DNA from: RGIG5612 sp045599965
Lineage (GTDB): Bacteria; Bacillota; Clostridia; Lachnospirales; Lachnospiraceae
Reading direction: 5' to 3'
Assembly: GCA_045599965.1 (NCBI GenBank)
Contig: JAZRXA010000077.1
Location: forward strand, 1-27,043
Length of the DNA stretch: 27,043 bases
The first letter of the stretch is position 1; each line of letters opens with the position of its first letter. Under the pieces are notes generated by a model. It worked only from the letters and a program-made list of their open reading frames with translations, made no database searches and was not told the DNA's origin. Shown piece after piece: positions 1 through 7,576 of the stretch. The position numbers and the translations under genes were made by a program.

Positions 1-131
1 AAATAGGTTTGCATTTTATTATTGTAACGCGAAGCTAGCGGTGCCAGCGCTAAAGATGGGCGCGCACCTTGCTTCGCTATTTACGGCAGCTGACTTTCGT
101 TCGCCAAAACATCTTCGTCCGCCTGCTGCCT
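1..131. repeat. 131-bp repeat, left arm of a window-spanning inverted repeat
   Basis: This stretch is the reverse complement of 26864-26994 with only two mismatches that I can find (near positions 12 and 25). Within it are two nested potential hairpins: GCGAAGC (29-35) with GCTTCGC (71-77), and GGCAGC (85-90) with GCTGCC (125-130). The match stops at 131 on the inner side and runs off the window on the outer side. No transposase lies beside either arm. It is most simply a dispersed structured intergenic repeat; both copies lying at the window edges suggests contig ends. Confidence 0.9.
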
Positions 132-179
132 ACCTTGATGAAAAATACATGCCAAAATAGATGTTTTCTAAAAATACAG

Positions 180-390
180 CTCCAGAAGAAATTTTGCTGT
201 GGAGGTGCAATTTAAGCTGCTTAAATTTGATAAAATGCCGCTCCAGGAAAAGTTTTGTTCTGGAGCGGCATTTTATGAGAAAATAATTTTAAGAATTACC
301 CCTCCAGAACAATAATCTCTGTGGAGCGGCATTTTATGAGAAATTAATTTTAGAAATTACCCCTCCAGAACAATAATTTCTGTGGAGCGG
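180..390 (+). repeat. Tandem array of four 61-bp hairpin units
   Basis: The motif CTCCAG begins at 180, 241, 302 and 363, an exact 61-nt period. Each is followed 9-13 nt later by a (CTG)TGGAG or CTGGAG arm. Unit 2 forms a perfect 16-bp stem (231-246 with 260-275) around a 13-nt loop, ending in TTTTA. Units 1, 3 and 4 have shorter imperfect stems. Units 3 and 4 are nearly identical along their whole length, including the AT-rich linker, so this is tandem duplication rather than repeat plus variable spacer. It lies just upstream of the phosphatase promoter and could act as a multiple terminator that insulates the gene, or give small RNAs. Function is not shown. Confidence 0.8.
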
Positions 391-445
391 CATTTTTAGT
401 AAAGAGCTTGGCAAATTGCAAGTTATTGAGGTGGGGTTAGAATAG

Positions 446-475
446 TTGACGCTGTTGTGTTTGAAAGTGTAGTAT
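446..475 (+). promoter_or_regulatory. Probable sigma-A promoter for the phosphatase gene
   Basis: TTGACG (446-451) and TAGTAT (470-475) are separated by 18 nt, about 30 nt before the ATG at 505. A second TATAAT at 482-487 is too close to the ribosome site AAGGGA (491-496) to give a normal leader, so the upstream pair is preferred. Confidence 0.5.
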
Positions 476-504
476 TATTTTTATAATGCGAAGGGAAATA
501 AAAC

Positions 505-936
505 ATGATTAAAATTCTATTTATCTGTCACGGCAATATTTGCAGGTCGGTTATGGCGGAATATATATTTAAAGATATGGTTAAAGCAAGAGATGACTTT
601 TATGTGGAGTCGGCGGCGGTTAGTCGAGAAGAACTTGGAAACGATATTTATCCGCCAGCGCAAAGAACGCTAAGGACACACAGCATAAGATTTGAACACC
701 ACGCAGCTCGTCAAATCACAAAGAATGATTATGAACGCTTTGACCATATTTATGTTATGGATGAGTCTAACATGCGTCGGACCCTTAATATTTTTGGAGG
801 CGACATAGATAATAAGGTGAAGTTGCTTTTAGAACGAGGCATAGCAGATCCTTGGTATACGGGCGAATTTGAAAGAACATATAACGATATTGTAGAAGGG
901 TGCCAAAAAATACTTACTGAAATTCTTGGGGTTTAA
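505..936 (+). CDS. Low-molecular-weight protein-tyrosine phosphatase
   Basis: The protein has 143 residues, close to the usual 140-160 for this family. The N-terminal P-loop reads CHGNICRS (C8 to S15), the CX5R(S/T) signature in which the Cys is the nucleophile and the Arg binds phosphate. The general-acid loop DPWY sits at 115-118, as expected near the C-terminus. It should dephosphorylate tyrosine (or arginine) on cytosolic proteins; the physiological substrate cannot be read from the sequence. The ATG at 505 has AAGGGA 8 nt upstream. The next gene begins about 26 nt downstream on the same strand and may be co-transcribed. Family assignment is firm, partner unknown. Confidence 0.9.
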   Translation: MIKILFICHGNICRSVMAEYIFKDMVKARDDFYVESAAVSREELGNDIYPPAQRTLRTHSIRFEHHAARQITKNDYERFDHIYVMDESNMRRTLNIFGGDIDNKVKLLLERGIADPWYTGEFERTYNDIVEGCQKILTEILGV

Positions 937-961
937 GGCGGCACGGAGTATAATATAGAAC

Positions 962-1879
962 GTGAGTGCATTAATTATTACAATGATAAAAATCGTGGTG
1001 GCGATGGCTGTCGGATTTTTACTTTACAAACTAAAGATATTAAATACAACTGTTAACAAGGGAATATCAGGGCTCATTATCAATGTAGCAACACCTTGCC
1101 TTATGTTCTACAGCATTGTAACGATGGATTCAAGCGAGCGAGGAAACGCGCTTACACTTATATGGGTGTGCGTTATTGTGTATGTAGTTCTTGCGGCACT
1201 CGCATTTTTAATCACAAAATTATTTAAGGTTGAAAGAAGCCTTGCGGGCGTTTACCAGGCGGCTCTTATGTTTGGAAATGTAGGATTTTTAGGACTTCCA
1301 ATAGCGGAATCACTCTTTGGCCCGGTCGGACTTTTCTACATGGCCCTAATGAATATGCACTTTAATCTAACGGTTTACAGCTATGGTTTTTATCTCATAA
1401 AACGCGAAGCACCAGGCAAAAACAAATTTAAACCAAAAGATTTAATAAACGCTGGAATAATTGGAATCTCGATAGCGATTATTGTATTTTTCTGCGGGAT
1501 TAAAGTTCCAGATTTTATCTTGGAGCCAATTCATTTTGTTGGAAATATAACAAGCCCACTGGCTATGGTAGTAATAGGTAGTTCGGCAGCGTCCTATTCA
1601 CTTAAAGAAGTTTTCACACAAAAGAAAATTTATATCATGGCGGCAATTAAATTGCTTATCTTCCCGCTAATAACGTTCTTTATCTTTAAGGCAATCTGGG
1701 GCAATACTATGCTGACACAAGTCCTTACGCTATACATAGGAATGCCTACAGCAGCAATCGTCGGAATGGTAGCGGTCTCAGCCGAAGCAAACGCCGACCA
1801 AGCGACCTACGCCACGGTCATGATGAATCTGCTTTGCATTATTACAATTCCAATTTTATATTTTATAATGAACCTGTAA
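962..1879 (+). CDS. AEC-family auxin efflux carrier-like transporter
   Basis: The protein has 305 residues and about ten hydrophobic segments in two halves split by a hydrophilic stretch near residues 150-160. This is the layout of the AEC (auxin efflux carrier) family of secondary transporters, whose bacterial members often export or import small carboxylates such as malate. Motifs seen include the N-terminal IINVATPCLMF segment and the GNVGFLGLPIAE segment (near residue 100), typical of the family's crossover helices. The start is a GTG with GGAG about 13 nt upstream; an ATG eight codons in is an alternative. It follows the phosphatase closely, with no visible functional link. The substrate cannot be deduced. 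Confidence 0.85.
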   Translation: MSALIITMIKIVVAMAVGFLLYKLKILNTTVNKGISGLIINVATPCLMFYSIVTMDSSERGNALTLIWVCVIVYVVLAALAFLITKLFKVERSLAGVYQAALMFGNVGFLGLPIAESLFGPVGLFYMALMNMHFNLTVYSYGFYLIKREAPGKNKFKPKDLINAGIIGISIAIIVFFCGIKVPDFILEPIHFVGNITSPLAMVVIGSSAASYSLKEVFTQKKIYIMAAIKLLIFPLITFFIFKAIWGNTMLTQVLTLYIGMPTAAIVGMVAVSAEANADQATYATVMMNLLCIITIPILYFIMNL

Positions 1880-1910
1880 ATTATCCGGGACATGTTTCGG
1901 AAGAATAAAC

Positions 1911-1938
1911 ACAAAAAAAGCGAGCCATTGGCTCGCTT
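1911..1938 (-). terminator. Intrinsic terminator of the MATE gene
   Basis: AAGCGAGCC (1918-1926) and GGCTCGCTT (1930-1938) form a 9-bp perfect stem with a 3-nt loop. On the minus strand it is followed by a run of seven Us (A-run at 1911-1917 on plus), immediately after the MATE stop codon. On the plus strand it may also slow readthrough from the AEC gene, but lacks a U-tract there. Confidence 0.85.
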
Positions 1939-1947
1939 GAATAAACT

Positions 1948-3318
1948 TTATGTCGCAGTCGCGTAAAACTTTTTCCGCTTGTAAAAATAATAAATAGCTA
2001 AAGCAATGTCAGTAATTACCCATGAAAGTGGATAACTCATGCTGACGATAAAGAGCGTTGGGTATAATTTGAAAATTGTAAAAAGCCAAACTATGCGGAC
2101 TGCGCATACGCCGAACGCTAGGATAATAGCGGGTACAATTGTGTCACCAAGTCCACGCAAAATTCCGGAGAGCGCTTCAATGATAGACCATGTAAAGTAC
2201 AGAGGAACGAAATAAGTAATAACGTGCCATGTTGTCTCTTGAACCGCAACATCAGGAGTAAATACACGAAGAAGTGGGCGTGCAACTAAAAGCAAAAGGC
2301 AAGAAAGAAGAACTGTAACACCAAGGAAAACTAATGTGCAAGTCTTAGAACCTTTGCGAATTCGATCATATTTTTTTGCGCCGTAATTTTGCGCAACGAA
2401 GTTCATGATTGCAACGCCGAAAGCTTCTGAGATTGCCCAATAAACACCATCAATTTTTCCGCTCATTGCCCAGGATGCAACGGTTACAGTTCCCAAAGAA
2501 TTAACGGTGATAGTTATAATCAGGTTTGAAATTCCATACATTGAAGATTGAATGCATGAAGGAACACCAATCTTCATCATTTTTCCAAAAAGCGTAAAGT
2601 TAATGCGAAGATTATTTTTTTCTAATTTGTAAATCTCATTTGTTTTTGTTAAATCTAAAATGATAAACACGCAACTAATTGCTTGCGCGATTATTGTCGC
2701 AAGAGCAACGCCAGCAACGCCTAATCCAAACGCAAGAACGAAAATTAAATCGAGCGCTATATTGCTAAGGCAACTAATTATCAAATAAATAAGAGGCTTA
2801 GTTGAGTTTCCAACAGCACGCAAAATAGCCGAGCCAATATTAAAGAAGACCATGAATATAGAACCGGCAAAATAAATTCGGCAGTAAGTTAAAGACTGCT
2901 CAACCGTTTCAGCCGGCGTATTAAGTAAAAGTAAAATTGGACGTGAAAGGAAAAACATAGCAATCGCAATAATAATGCCCATTAATAAAAACGAAGTTAC
3001 AGCTGTGCCAACAGCCATTTTTGTAATGCGTGCATCACCTGCGCCAAATCTTTGCGCTATAACTACAGCTGCACCGCTTGCAAGTGAGACACAAATATTA
3101 ATTGCGAGTTGCGTCATAATAGCCGAGCTTCCGCCAACAGCTGCGAGCGCGCTCGTACCTACAAAACGTCCAACGATAATAGAGTCCACCGCATTATAAA
3201 GTTGCTGCAAAAGCGTACCAACTGCGATTGGAATGAAAAATAAAAGGAGTTTTTTCCAAATGGACCCCTCAGTCAAATCGACAGTATTATGTTTTTCTTT
3301 AGTATTTTCCGCTGTCAT
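1948..3318 (-). CDS. MATE-family multidrug efflux transporter
   Basis: The protein has 456 residues and twelve predicted membrane helices in two related halves, the standard MATE length and topology. The N-terminal run SIWKKLLLFFIPIAVGTLLQ and the following YNAVDSIIVGRFVG segment are characteristic of the NorM/DinF-like branch found across Firmicutes. Such pumps export organic cations or drugs in exchange for Na+ or H+. It is alone on the minus strand between convergent and divergent neighbours, with its own terminator. No clear Shine-Dalgarno precedes the ATG at 3318; the promoter -10 box lies only 8 nt upstream, so its mRNA may be leaderless. Substrate unknown. Confidence 0.9.
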   Translation of the reverse strand: MTAENTKEKHNTVDLTEGSIWKKLLLFFIPIAVGTLLQQLYNAVDSIIVGRFVGTSALAAVGGSSAIMTQLAINICVSLASGAAVVIAQRFGAGDARITKMAVGTAVTSFLLMGIIIAIAMFFLSRPILLLLNTPAETVEQSLTYCRIYFAGSIFMVFFNIGSAILRAVGNSTKPLIYLIISCLSNIALDLIFVLAFGLGVAGVALATIIAQAISCVFIILDLTKTNEIYKLEKNNLRINFTLFGKMMKIGVPSCIQSSMYGISNLIITITVNSLGTVTVASWAMSGKIDGVYWAISEAFGVAIMNFVAQNYGAKKYDRIRKGSKTCTLVFLGVTVLLSCLLLLVARPLLRVFTPDVAVQETTWHVITYFVPLYFTWSIIEALSGILRGLGDTIVPAIILAFGVCAVRIVWLFTIFKLYPTLFIVSMSYPLSWVITDIALAIYYFYKRKKFYATAT

Positions 3319-3326
3319 GTCAACTG

Positions 3327-3335
3327 ATTATAGCA
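3327..3335 (-). promoter_or_regulatory. Extended -10 promoter element next to the MATE start codon
   Basis: On the minus strand the sequence reads TGCTATAAT, a perfect extended -10 (TGnTATAAT). Its TATAAT ends 8 nt before the ATG, so transcription would start at or within a base or two of the start codon. The -35 region (around 3350-3355) is poor, which fits an extended -10 promoter. Confidence 0.5.
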
Positions 3336-3392
3336 TTTAAAAAATTAATAATAAATGGTATGATTTAATAAAAATAAGAAAGAAATGGGACT

Positions 3393-3656
3393 ATGAATCC
3401 AACAATATTAATAGTTTATTTGATAGTAATAAACATCATCGGCTTTATCTTAATGGGAGTCGACAAAAAGAAAGCGAAGATAGGAGCTTGGCGCATTCCG
3501 GAAAAAGTTTTCTTTATTGTCAGCATTATCGGAGGAAGCCTTGGCACATGGGCCGGCATGTATATCTTTAGACACAAAACGAAACATTGGTATTTTGTTG
3601 TTTTTATTCCACTGATTTTAATTGCGCAAATAGTTGCATTTATTGTTCTTAAGTAA
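3393..3656 (+). CDS. DUF1294 family small membrane protein
   Basis: The protein has 87 residues. It has an N-terminal membrane helix followed by MGVDKKKAK, a central amphipathic IPEKVFF segment, a second helix with GGSLGTWAGM, the RHKTKHW motif and a C-terminal helix. The order MxxDKxxA, (I/V)PE, GGxxGxxxGM, RHKTxH is the DUF1294 signature. The family's function is unknown; it is a short inner-membrane protein, sometimes fused to a cold-shock domain elsewhere. A possible -10 (TATGAT, 3359-3364) lies upstream, and the ribosome site is weak. The gene ends 15 nt before the polyprenyl synthase and is probably co-transcribed. Confidence 0.8.
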   Translation: MNPTILIVYLIVINIIGFILMGVDKKKAKIGAWRIPEKVFFIVSIIGGSLGTWAGMYIFRHKTKHWYFVVFIPLILIAQIVAFIVLK

Positions 3657-3671
3657 ATAATCGGAGTTTTT

Positions 3672-4556
3672 ATGGATTTTCAAAAAGAGTTAGAAATTAA
3701 AGTTGAAGAAATAAATAAAATTATTGGCGAATATTTGCCGAAAGAAGAAGGCTTCCAAAAAACAATAATGGAAGCGATGAACTATTCGGTTTTAGCCGGA
3801 GGAAAAAGGATTCGCCCGCTTTTAATTAGCGAAACTTATAAACTTTTTGGCGGCGAAGAGGCGGTCGTTAAGCCATTCATGGTTGCAATGGAAATGATTC
3901 AAACCTATTCGCTTGTTCATGACGACCTCCCAGCAATGGATAACGATGAATACCGTCGTGGCAAAAAAAGTACGCACGCGCAGTTTGGCGAAGCAATGGG
4001 AATCTTAGCCGGCGACGCTTTACTTAACTACGCCTTTGAAGTTGCTTCTAGTGCTTTTGATTTTGACTGCTCTCCTAAAGTTGCTCATGCTCTGCAGGTC
4101 CTTAGCAAAAAGGCAGGAATCTACGGCATGGTCGGAGGACAGGTTGTCGATATTGAATCTGAAGGTAAAGAAATTTCTTTTGAAACTTTAAGATTTATTC
4201 ATGAAAAGAAATGTGGAGCTTTAATTGAAGCTGCCATGATGATTGGCGCAATTTTAGCTGGCGCTAGTAAGGCGGAAGTTAATCTTATTGAAAAGGTCGG
4301 CGCAAATGTTGGCCTTGCATTCCAAATTCAAGATGATATCTTAGATGTCACTAGTTCGTCGGAAGTTCTAGGTAAGCCGGCGGGTAGTGACGATAAAAAT
4401 TCTAAAATTACTTATGTGACATTCGTTGGGCTTGAAAAAGCTAAAGAGGAAGTCGCTTACCTTTCCGACGAAGCCCTTAATATGCTTTCGACGCTCCCGC
4501 ATCGAAGCGACTTCTTGGAACAACTTATCGAAAGTTTAATCAGTCGTAAATTTTAA
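3672..4556 (+). CDS. ispA: Polyprenyl (farnesyl/geranylgeranyl) diphosphate synthase
   Basis: The protein has 294 residues, the normal length for short-chain trans-prenyltransferases. It carries the first aspartate-rich motif DDLPAMD (84-90) and the second DDILD (221-225), plus the GGKRIRP substrate-binding segment near residue 43. These bind Mg2+-diphosphate and catalyse head-to-tail condensation of IPP with allylic diphosphates in the cytosol, giving C15 (or C20) precursors for undecaprenyl phosphate and quinones. A GGAG ribosome site lies just upstream of the ATG. In clostridial relatives ispA usually sits with xseB and dxs; here those partners are absent. Assignment to farnesyl rather than geranylgeranyl product is by similarity of motif spacing only. 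Confidence 0.9.
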   Translation: MDFQKELEIKVEEINKIIGEYLPKEEGFQKTIMEAMNYSVLAGGKRIRPLLISETYKLFGGEEAVVKPFMVAMEMIQTYSLVHDDLPAMDNDEYRRGKKSTHAQFGEAMGILAGDALLNYAFEVASSAFDFDCSPKVAHALQVLSKKAGIYGMVGGQVVDIESEGKEISFETLRFIHEKKCGALIEAAMMIGAILAGASKAEVNLIEKVGANVGLAFQIQDDILDVTSSSEVLGKPAGSDDKNSKITYVTFVGLEKAKEEVAYLSDEALNMLSTLPHRSDFLEQLIESLISRKF

Positions 4557-4607
4557 TATTAGCTCGCATCGCAAACTGCAATTATATTCTTACTCGCAAG
4601 CAAAAAG

Positions 4608-5504
4608 TTATGCGAGTTCTTTATAATAGTCATTCAAAACGGTAGGTACAAGTCCAGCGATATCAGAGGCGGTGACACCCATCTCGCCTATAAGTTTAGT
4701 AGCCCTATCGCCTGCCGCTCCATGAATATAAACACCGATGCGCGCAGCGTCCAAAGGCAAATAGCCTTGGCCGGCTAAAGAACCAATAAGTCCCGCGAGC
4801 ACATCGCCAGCACCGCCAGTAGCCATTCCTGGATTTCCCGTAATATTTTCAAACACATCATATATCGCATCGCTGTAGGTTGTGGCAGCAGCATTTCCGC
4901 AAACCAAAGTGCCAGAGCCTTTAAGTACGGCGGTGCAATTAAACATTTTTGCAAGTTCCTTTACAATTGCGGCTCTATCGCCGCTTTCTCTTATAGCATC
5001 TAGGTCGGGATCTAGTTTCATGAGCCGGCGAGCTTCGCCTGGGTGCGGTGTAATTATTACTTGCGCCTTTGATTCGGCTAATGAATCGGCTAGAGCCGGA
5101 TATCTGGAAACTTCATTAAGTGCGTCTGCATCTAAAACGAGGATGCCTTCATAATTTTCTATAATCGTATTCAAGATAAAAAGTCTATCGTCTGATGAAC
5201 CTAGACCTGGGCCTGCTACAATTACGTCATAGGCAGAAAGGTCAAAGTCTTCTGAGTATTCGACGCATGTACACTCTGGAACACTTAGCTGCAAAATTGG
5301 ATATATCGGATCTGTTAAATCTGGCAGTAAAAAACTTACCAATCCGGCTCCGCTTTTTACGGCTGTGCGGCCTACGAATATAGCGGCGCCTGCCATTCCT
5401 GGTGAGCCGGCAAATACTAATAGTCTGCCGTAGTTTCCTTTATGCGTGTTTTTCTCTCGTTTAAAAAGTGTCTTTTGAATATAGGTGTCATCTGTATACA
5501 GCAT
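4608..5504 (-). CDS. nnrD: ADP-dependent NAD(P)H-hydrate dehydratase
   Basis: The protein has 298 residues and is of the YjeF C-terminal (ribokinase-fold) type without the fused N-terminal epimerase domain. Diagnostic segments are GNYGRLLVFAGSPGMAGAA (23-41), AGPGLG (97-102), LDADALN (124-130), TPHPGE (152-157) and NPGMATGGAGDVLAG (224-238), the last holding the catalytic Asp of the GAGD motif. The enzyme removes water from damaged S-NAD(P)HX using ADP, a metabolite-repair step; the partner epimerase NnrE must be elsewhere. AGGAGG on the minus strand six bases before the ATG fixes the start. It is transcribed divergently from the decarboxylase operon. Confidence 0.9.
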   Translation of the reverse strand: MLYTDDTYIQKTLFKREKNTHKGNYGRLLVFAGSPGMAGAAIFVGRTAVKSGAGLVSFLLPDLTDPIYPILQLSVPECTCVEYSEDFDLSAYDVIVAGPGLGSSDDRLFILNTIIENYEGILVLDADALNEVSRYPALADSLAESKAQVIITPHPGEARRLMKLDPDLDAIRESGDRAAIVKELAKMFNCTAVLKGSGTLVCGNAAATTYSDAIYDVFENITGNPGMATGGAGDVLAGLIGSLAGQGYLPLDAARIGVYIHGAAGDRATKLIGEMGVTASDIAGLVPTVLNDYYKELA

Positions 5505-5605
5505 AATAACCTCCTAACAAAATCTTATCCGAGCTCGCTCCCGTAGGACATCTCCCACACTTGAATATAATTAAATGATAAACGGTTTTTGCGTGCTGTC
5601 AATGC

Positions 5606-5634
5606 TTGTTGTAGAAATGCATTCATGATAAAAT
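5606..5634 (+). promoter_or_regulatory. Promoter of the decarboxylase-to-rlmD operon
   Basis: TTGTTG (5606-5611) and TAAAAT (5629-5634) are spaced by 17 nt. A TGA triplet immediately before the -10 makes it an extended -10 promoter. Expected start near 5641 gives a short leader to the ATG at 5661. No other comparable promoter is evident before the next genes, which are tightly packed. Confidence 0.5.
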
Positions 5635-5660
5635 GATTTAATGTGGGGTACTGTGTAAAA

Positions 5661-7001
5661 ATGAGCAAAACTTTGTATAAAAAGCTAATTGAATATGAAC
5701 ATTCTGGGATTTATCCGTTTTGCATGCCAGGACATAAACGTAGATTTAAAATCCATAAAATTGATAATCCATACAAGATTGATATTACTGAAGTTGATGG
5801 ATTCGATAATTTGCATGACCCGCATGGAATTATAAAAGACATCGAGGATAAGCTTAGCGAAATTTACAACGTTCCGAATGTGTTGCTTTCGGTTAATGGC
5901 AGTAGCGCAGGGATGTTGGCCGCAATTACCGCTATCCAAGGAAACGTTATCGTTGCAAGAAATTGTCACAAGTCGGTCTTCGATGCGGTGTCGATAAACA
6001 AGAAAAAAGTTTATTACCTTTATCCAAGAACATTAGATAAAGAAAAAACTATTTATGGTGGCGTTTCGCCCAAAGAGGTTGAAGGTCTTTTAGAGCGCCA
6101 TCCAGATATAAAGTCGGTAGTTATTACCTCGCCGACATATGAAGGATTTATTTCAGATATAAAAAGAATTGCCGAAGTTGTTCATGCGCACGACGCGATC
6201 TTAGTTGTGGATGAAGCACACGGCGCACACCTTCCGTTTTGCAAAGACTTTCCAAAGTCAGCAATCTATCTAGGAGCAGACATTGTAGTTCAAAGTCTTC
6301 ACAAAACATTGCCATCTCTAAACCAAACGGCACTCGTTTTTGTTAACAATCAAGATCTTGAAATGGCAGTAAGAAGGTCGCTTAGCGCGTTCACAACAAC
6401 TTCTCCATCTTATATGCTCCTTGCAAGCGCTGAATATTGCGTAAGATGGTGCAACGAAAACGAAAAGAAATTCGAAGAATACGTAAAGCTACTTAACAAA
6501 TATAGAAAAAAATATTTAAAACTTAAAAACATACATCTTATCGCCAAGGAGCAGGTGCGTGGCCATGCAGACATCTACGATGTCGACCCATCAAAACTAG
6601 TCTTTGTTGCTGAAAAGATGACAGGCGTAGCACTTTCGCATTTTCTTTTACATGAAAGAAAAATTCAGATGGAGATGGCTGGCCTAAAACATGTAATCGG
6701 AATGACTTCGGTCATGGATACTGAAAGTGGTTTTGCAAGACTTAATAGAGCGTTAAAGAAAGCAGACCTTCTGCTAGAATATAATCCAAGAAGGTCAGCA
6801 TCAAAAGAAGATTTAGAAAAGATTGCGCTCTTACACGCCTTTGAAATTGGAAAAGAATACAACGATTTTATTTACGTTTACCCGCCGGGATGCCCAATAG
6901 TTGCACCGGGTGAGGTTTATTCGGATAAAGATAGAGAGCACATAATTAAGTGCATAAACGAAGGACTGGAAGTAATGTTATGGGAAAGATTTTCTTCTTA
7001 A
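5661..7001 (+). CDS. Orn/Lys/Arg decarboxylase-family PLP enzyme
   Basis: The protein has 446 residues, the short (SpeA/Cad-like, bacilli/clostridia) class of fold-I PLP decarboxylases that lack the N-terminal wing domain. The N-terminus has the family motif YPFCMPGHKR (18-27). The PLP site includes VDEAHGAH (183-190), with D184 to the pyridine nitrogen, and SLHKTLPS (212-219), whose K215 should form the Schiff base. Substrate could be arginine, lysine or ornithine, feeding polyamine or cadaverine synthesis; motifs do not decide. I chose ATG 5661 over the in-frame GTG at 5643 because alignable sequence starts with the MSKTLY segment. Its 3' end overlaps the next gene by 22 nt, so translation is probably coupled. 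Confidence 0.85.
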   Translation: MSKTLYKKLIEYEHSGIYPFCMPGHKRRFKIHKIDNPYKIDITEVDGFDNLHDPHGIIKDIEDKLSEIYNVPNVLLSVNGSSAGMLAAITAIQGNVIVARNCHKSVFDAVSINKKKVYYLYPRTLDKEKTIYGGVSPKEVEGLLERHPDIKSVVITSPTYEGFISDIKRIAEVVHAHDAILVVDEAHGAHLPFCKDFPKSAIYLGADIVVQSLHKTLPSLNQTALVFVNNQDLEMAVRRSLSAFTTTSPSYMLLASAEYCVRWCNENEKKFEEYVKLLNKYRKKYLKLKNIHLIAKEQVRGHADIYDVDPSKLVFVAEKMTGVALSHFLLHERKIQMEMAGLKHVIGMTSVMDTESGFARLNRALKKADLLLEYNPRRSASKEDLEKIALLHAFEIGKEYNDFIYVYPPGCPIVAPGEVYSDKDREHIIKCINEGLEVMLWERFSS

Positions 7002-7576
7002 TGGGAAAAAGTGCATCCGGCAAGGATAGCATGTATAGCGAAATTTTATCGGATAAAGCCTTGGGCCTTAAGCCTTATGTAGGCTATACAACTAGACCTA
7101 TTAGAACGGGCGAGACAGACGGCGTTGAATATTTCTTTACGACAAAAGAAGATTTAGACGCATATGAAAAAGATGGAAAACTAATTGAGTCGAGAGTTTA
7201 TCATACGGTTTACGGCGATTGGTATTACTATAGCGTCGACAGCGACAAAATTGATTTAGATAACAACGATTACTTATACATCGGAACACTCGAATCTTTT
7301 GTAAAGATGCGCGACTATTATGGCGAAGAAAAAATTGTTCCGCTCTACGTTGAAGTTGAAGATGGCCTTCGACTCGAGCGCGCAATAAAAAGAGAACGCA
7401 TGCAAGAAACACCGGGTTACGAAGAAATGTGCAGAAGATTTTTAGGCGACGCAAAAGATTTTAGTGAAGAAAATATCTTGGCAGCAGGAATAAAAAAACG
7501 TTTTGAAAATATCGACATGCAAGAGTGCATGAAAGAAATAAAAGAAGAAATTTTATGTCACAAGCAAAAGAGCTGA
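6980..7576 (+). CDS. Guanylate-kinase-like P-loop protein
   Basis: The protein has 198 residues. It has a P-loop GKSASGKDS (9-17) and the guanylate-kinase GMP-binding stretch TTRPIRTGETDGVEYFF near residue 37. Canonical Gmk has GPSGVGKGT/S at the P-loop, so this is a divergent member; the Asp after the Lys is unusual. It may phosphorylate GMP or another nucleotide, but a true housekeeping gmk could be elsewhere. The ATG at 6980, with GGAAG upstream, lies inside the end of the decarboxylase gene. Its own end overlaps holB by 22 nt. The placement between decarboxylase and holB is a recurring clostridial order as far as I recall. Confidence 0.7.
   Translation: MGKIFFLMGKSASGKDSMYSEILSDKALGLKPYVGYTTRPIRTGETDGVEYFFTTKEDLDAYEKDGKLIESRVYHTVYGDWYYYSVDSDKIDLDNNDYLYIGTLESFVKMRDYYGEEKIVPLYVEVEDGLRLERAIKRERMQETPGYEEMCRRFLGDAKDFSEENILAAGIKKRFENIDMQECMKEIKEEILCHKQKS

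Noticed and set aside
180..390. CRISPR array
   Set aside because: The 61-nt units are conserved across their whole length, including linkers, and there are no cas genes in the window.
2975..3199. Plus-strand reading frame inside the MATE gene
   Set aside because: It lies opposite a clear membrane protein, has no ribosome site and no recognisable domain. Many similar antisense frames across the window were dropped for the same reason.
4592..4617. Hairpin ACTCGCA/TGCGAGT as terminator of the hydrate dehydratase gene
   Set aside because: It overlaps the coding end and has no U-tract on either strand, so I left it out of the feature list.
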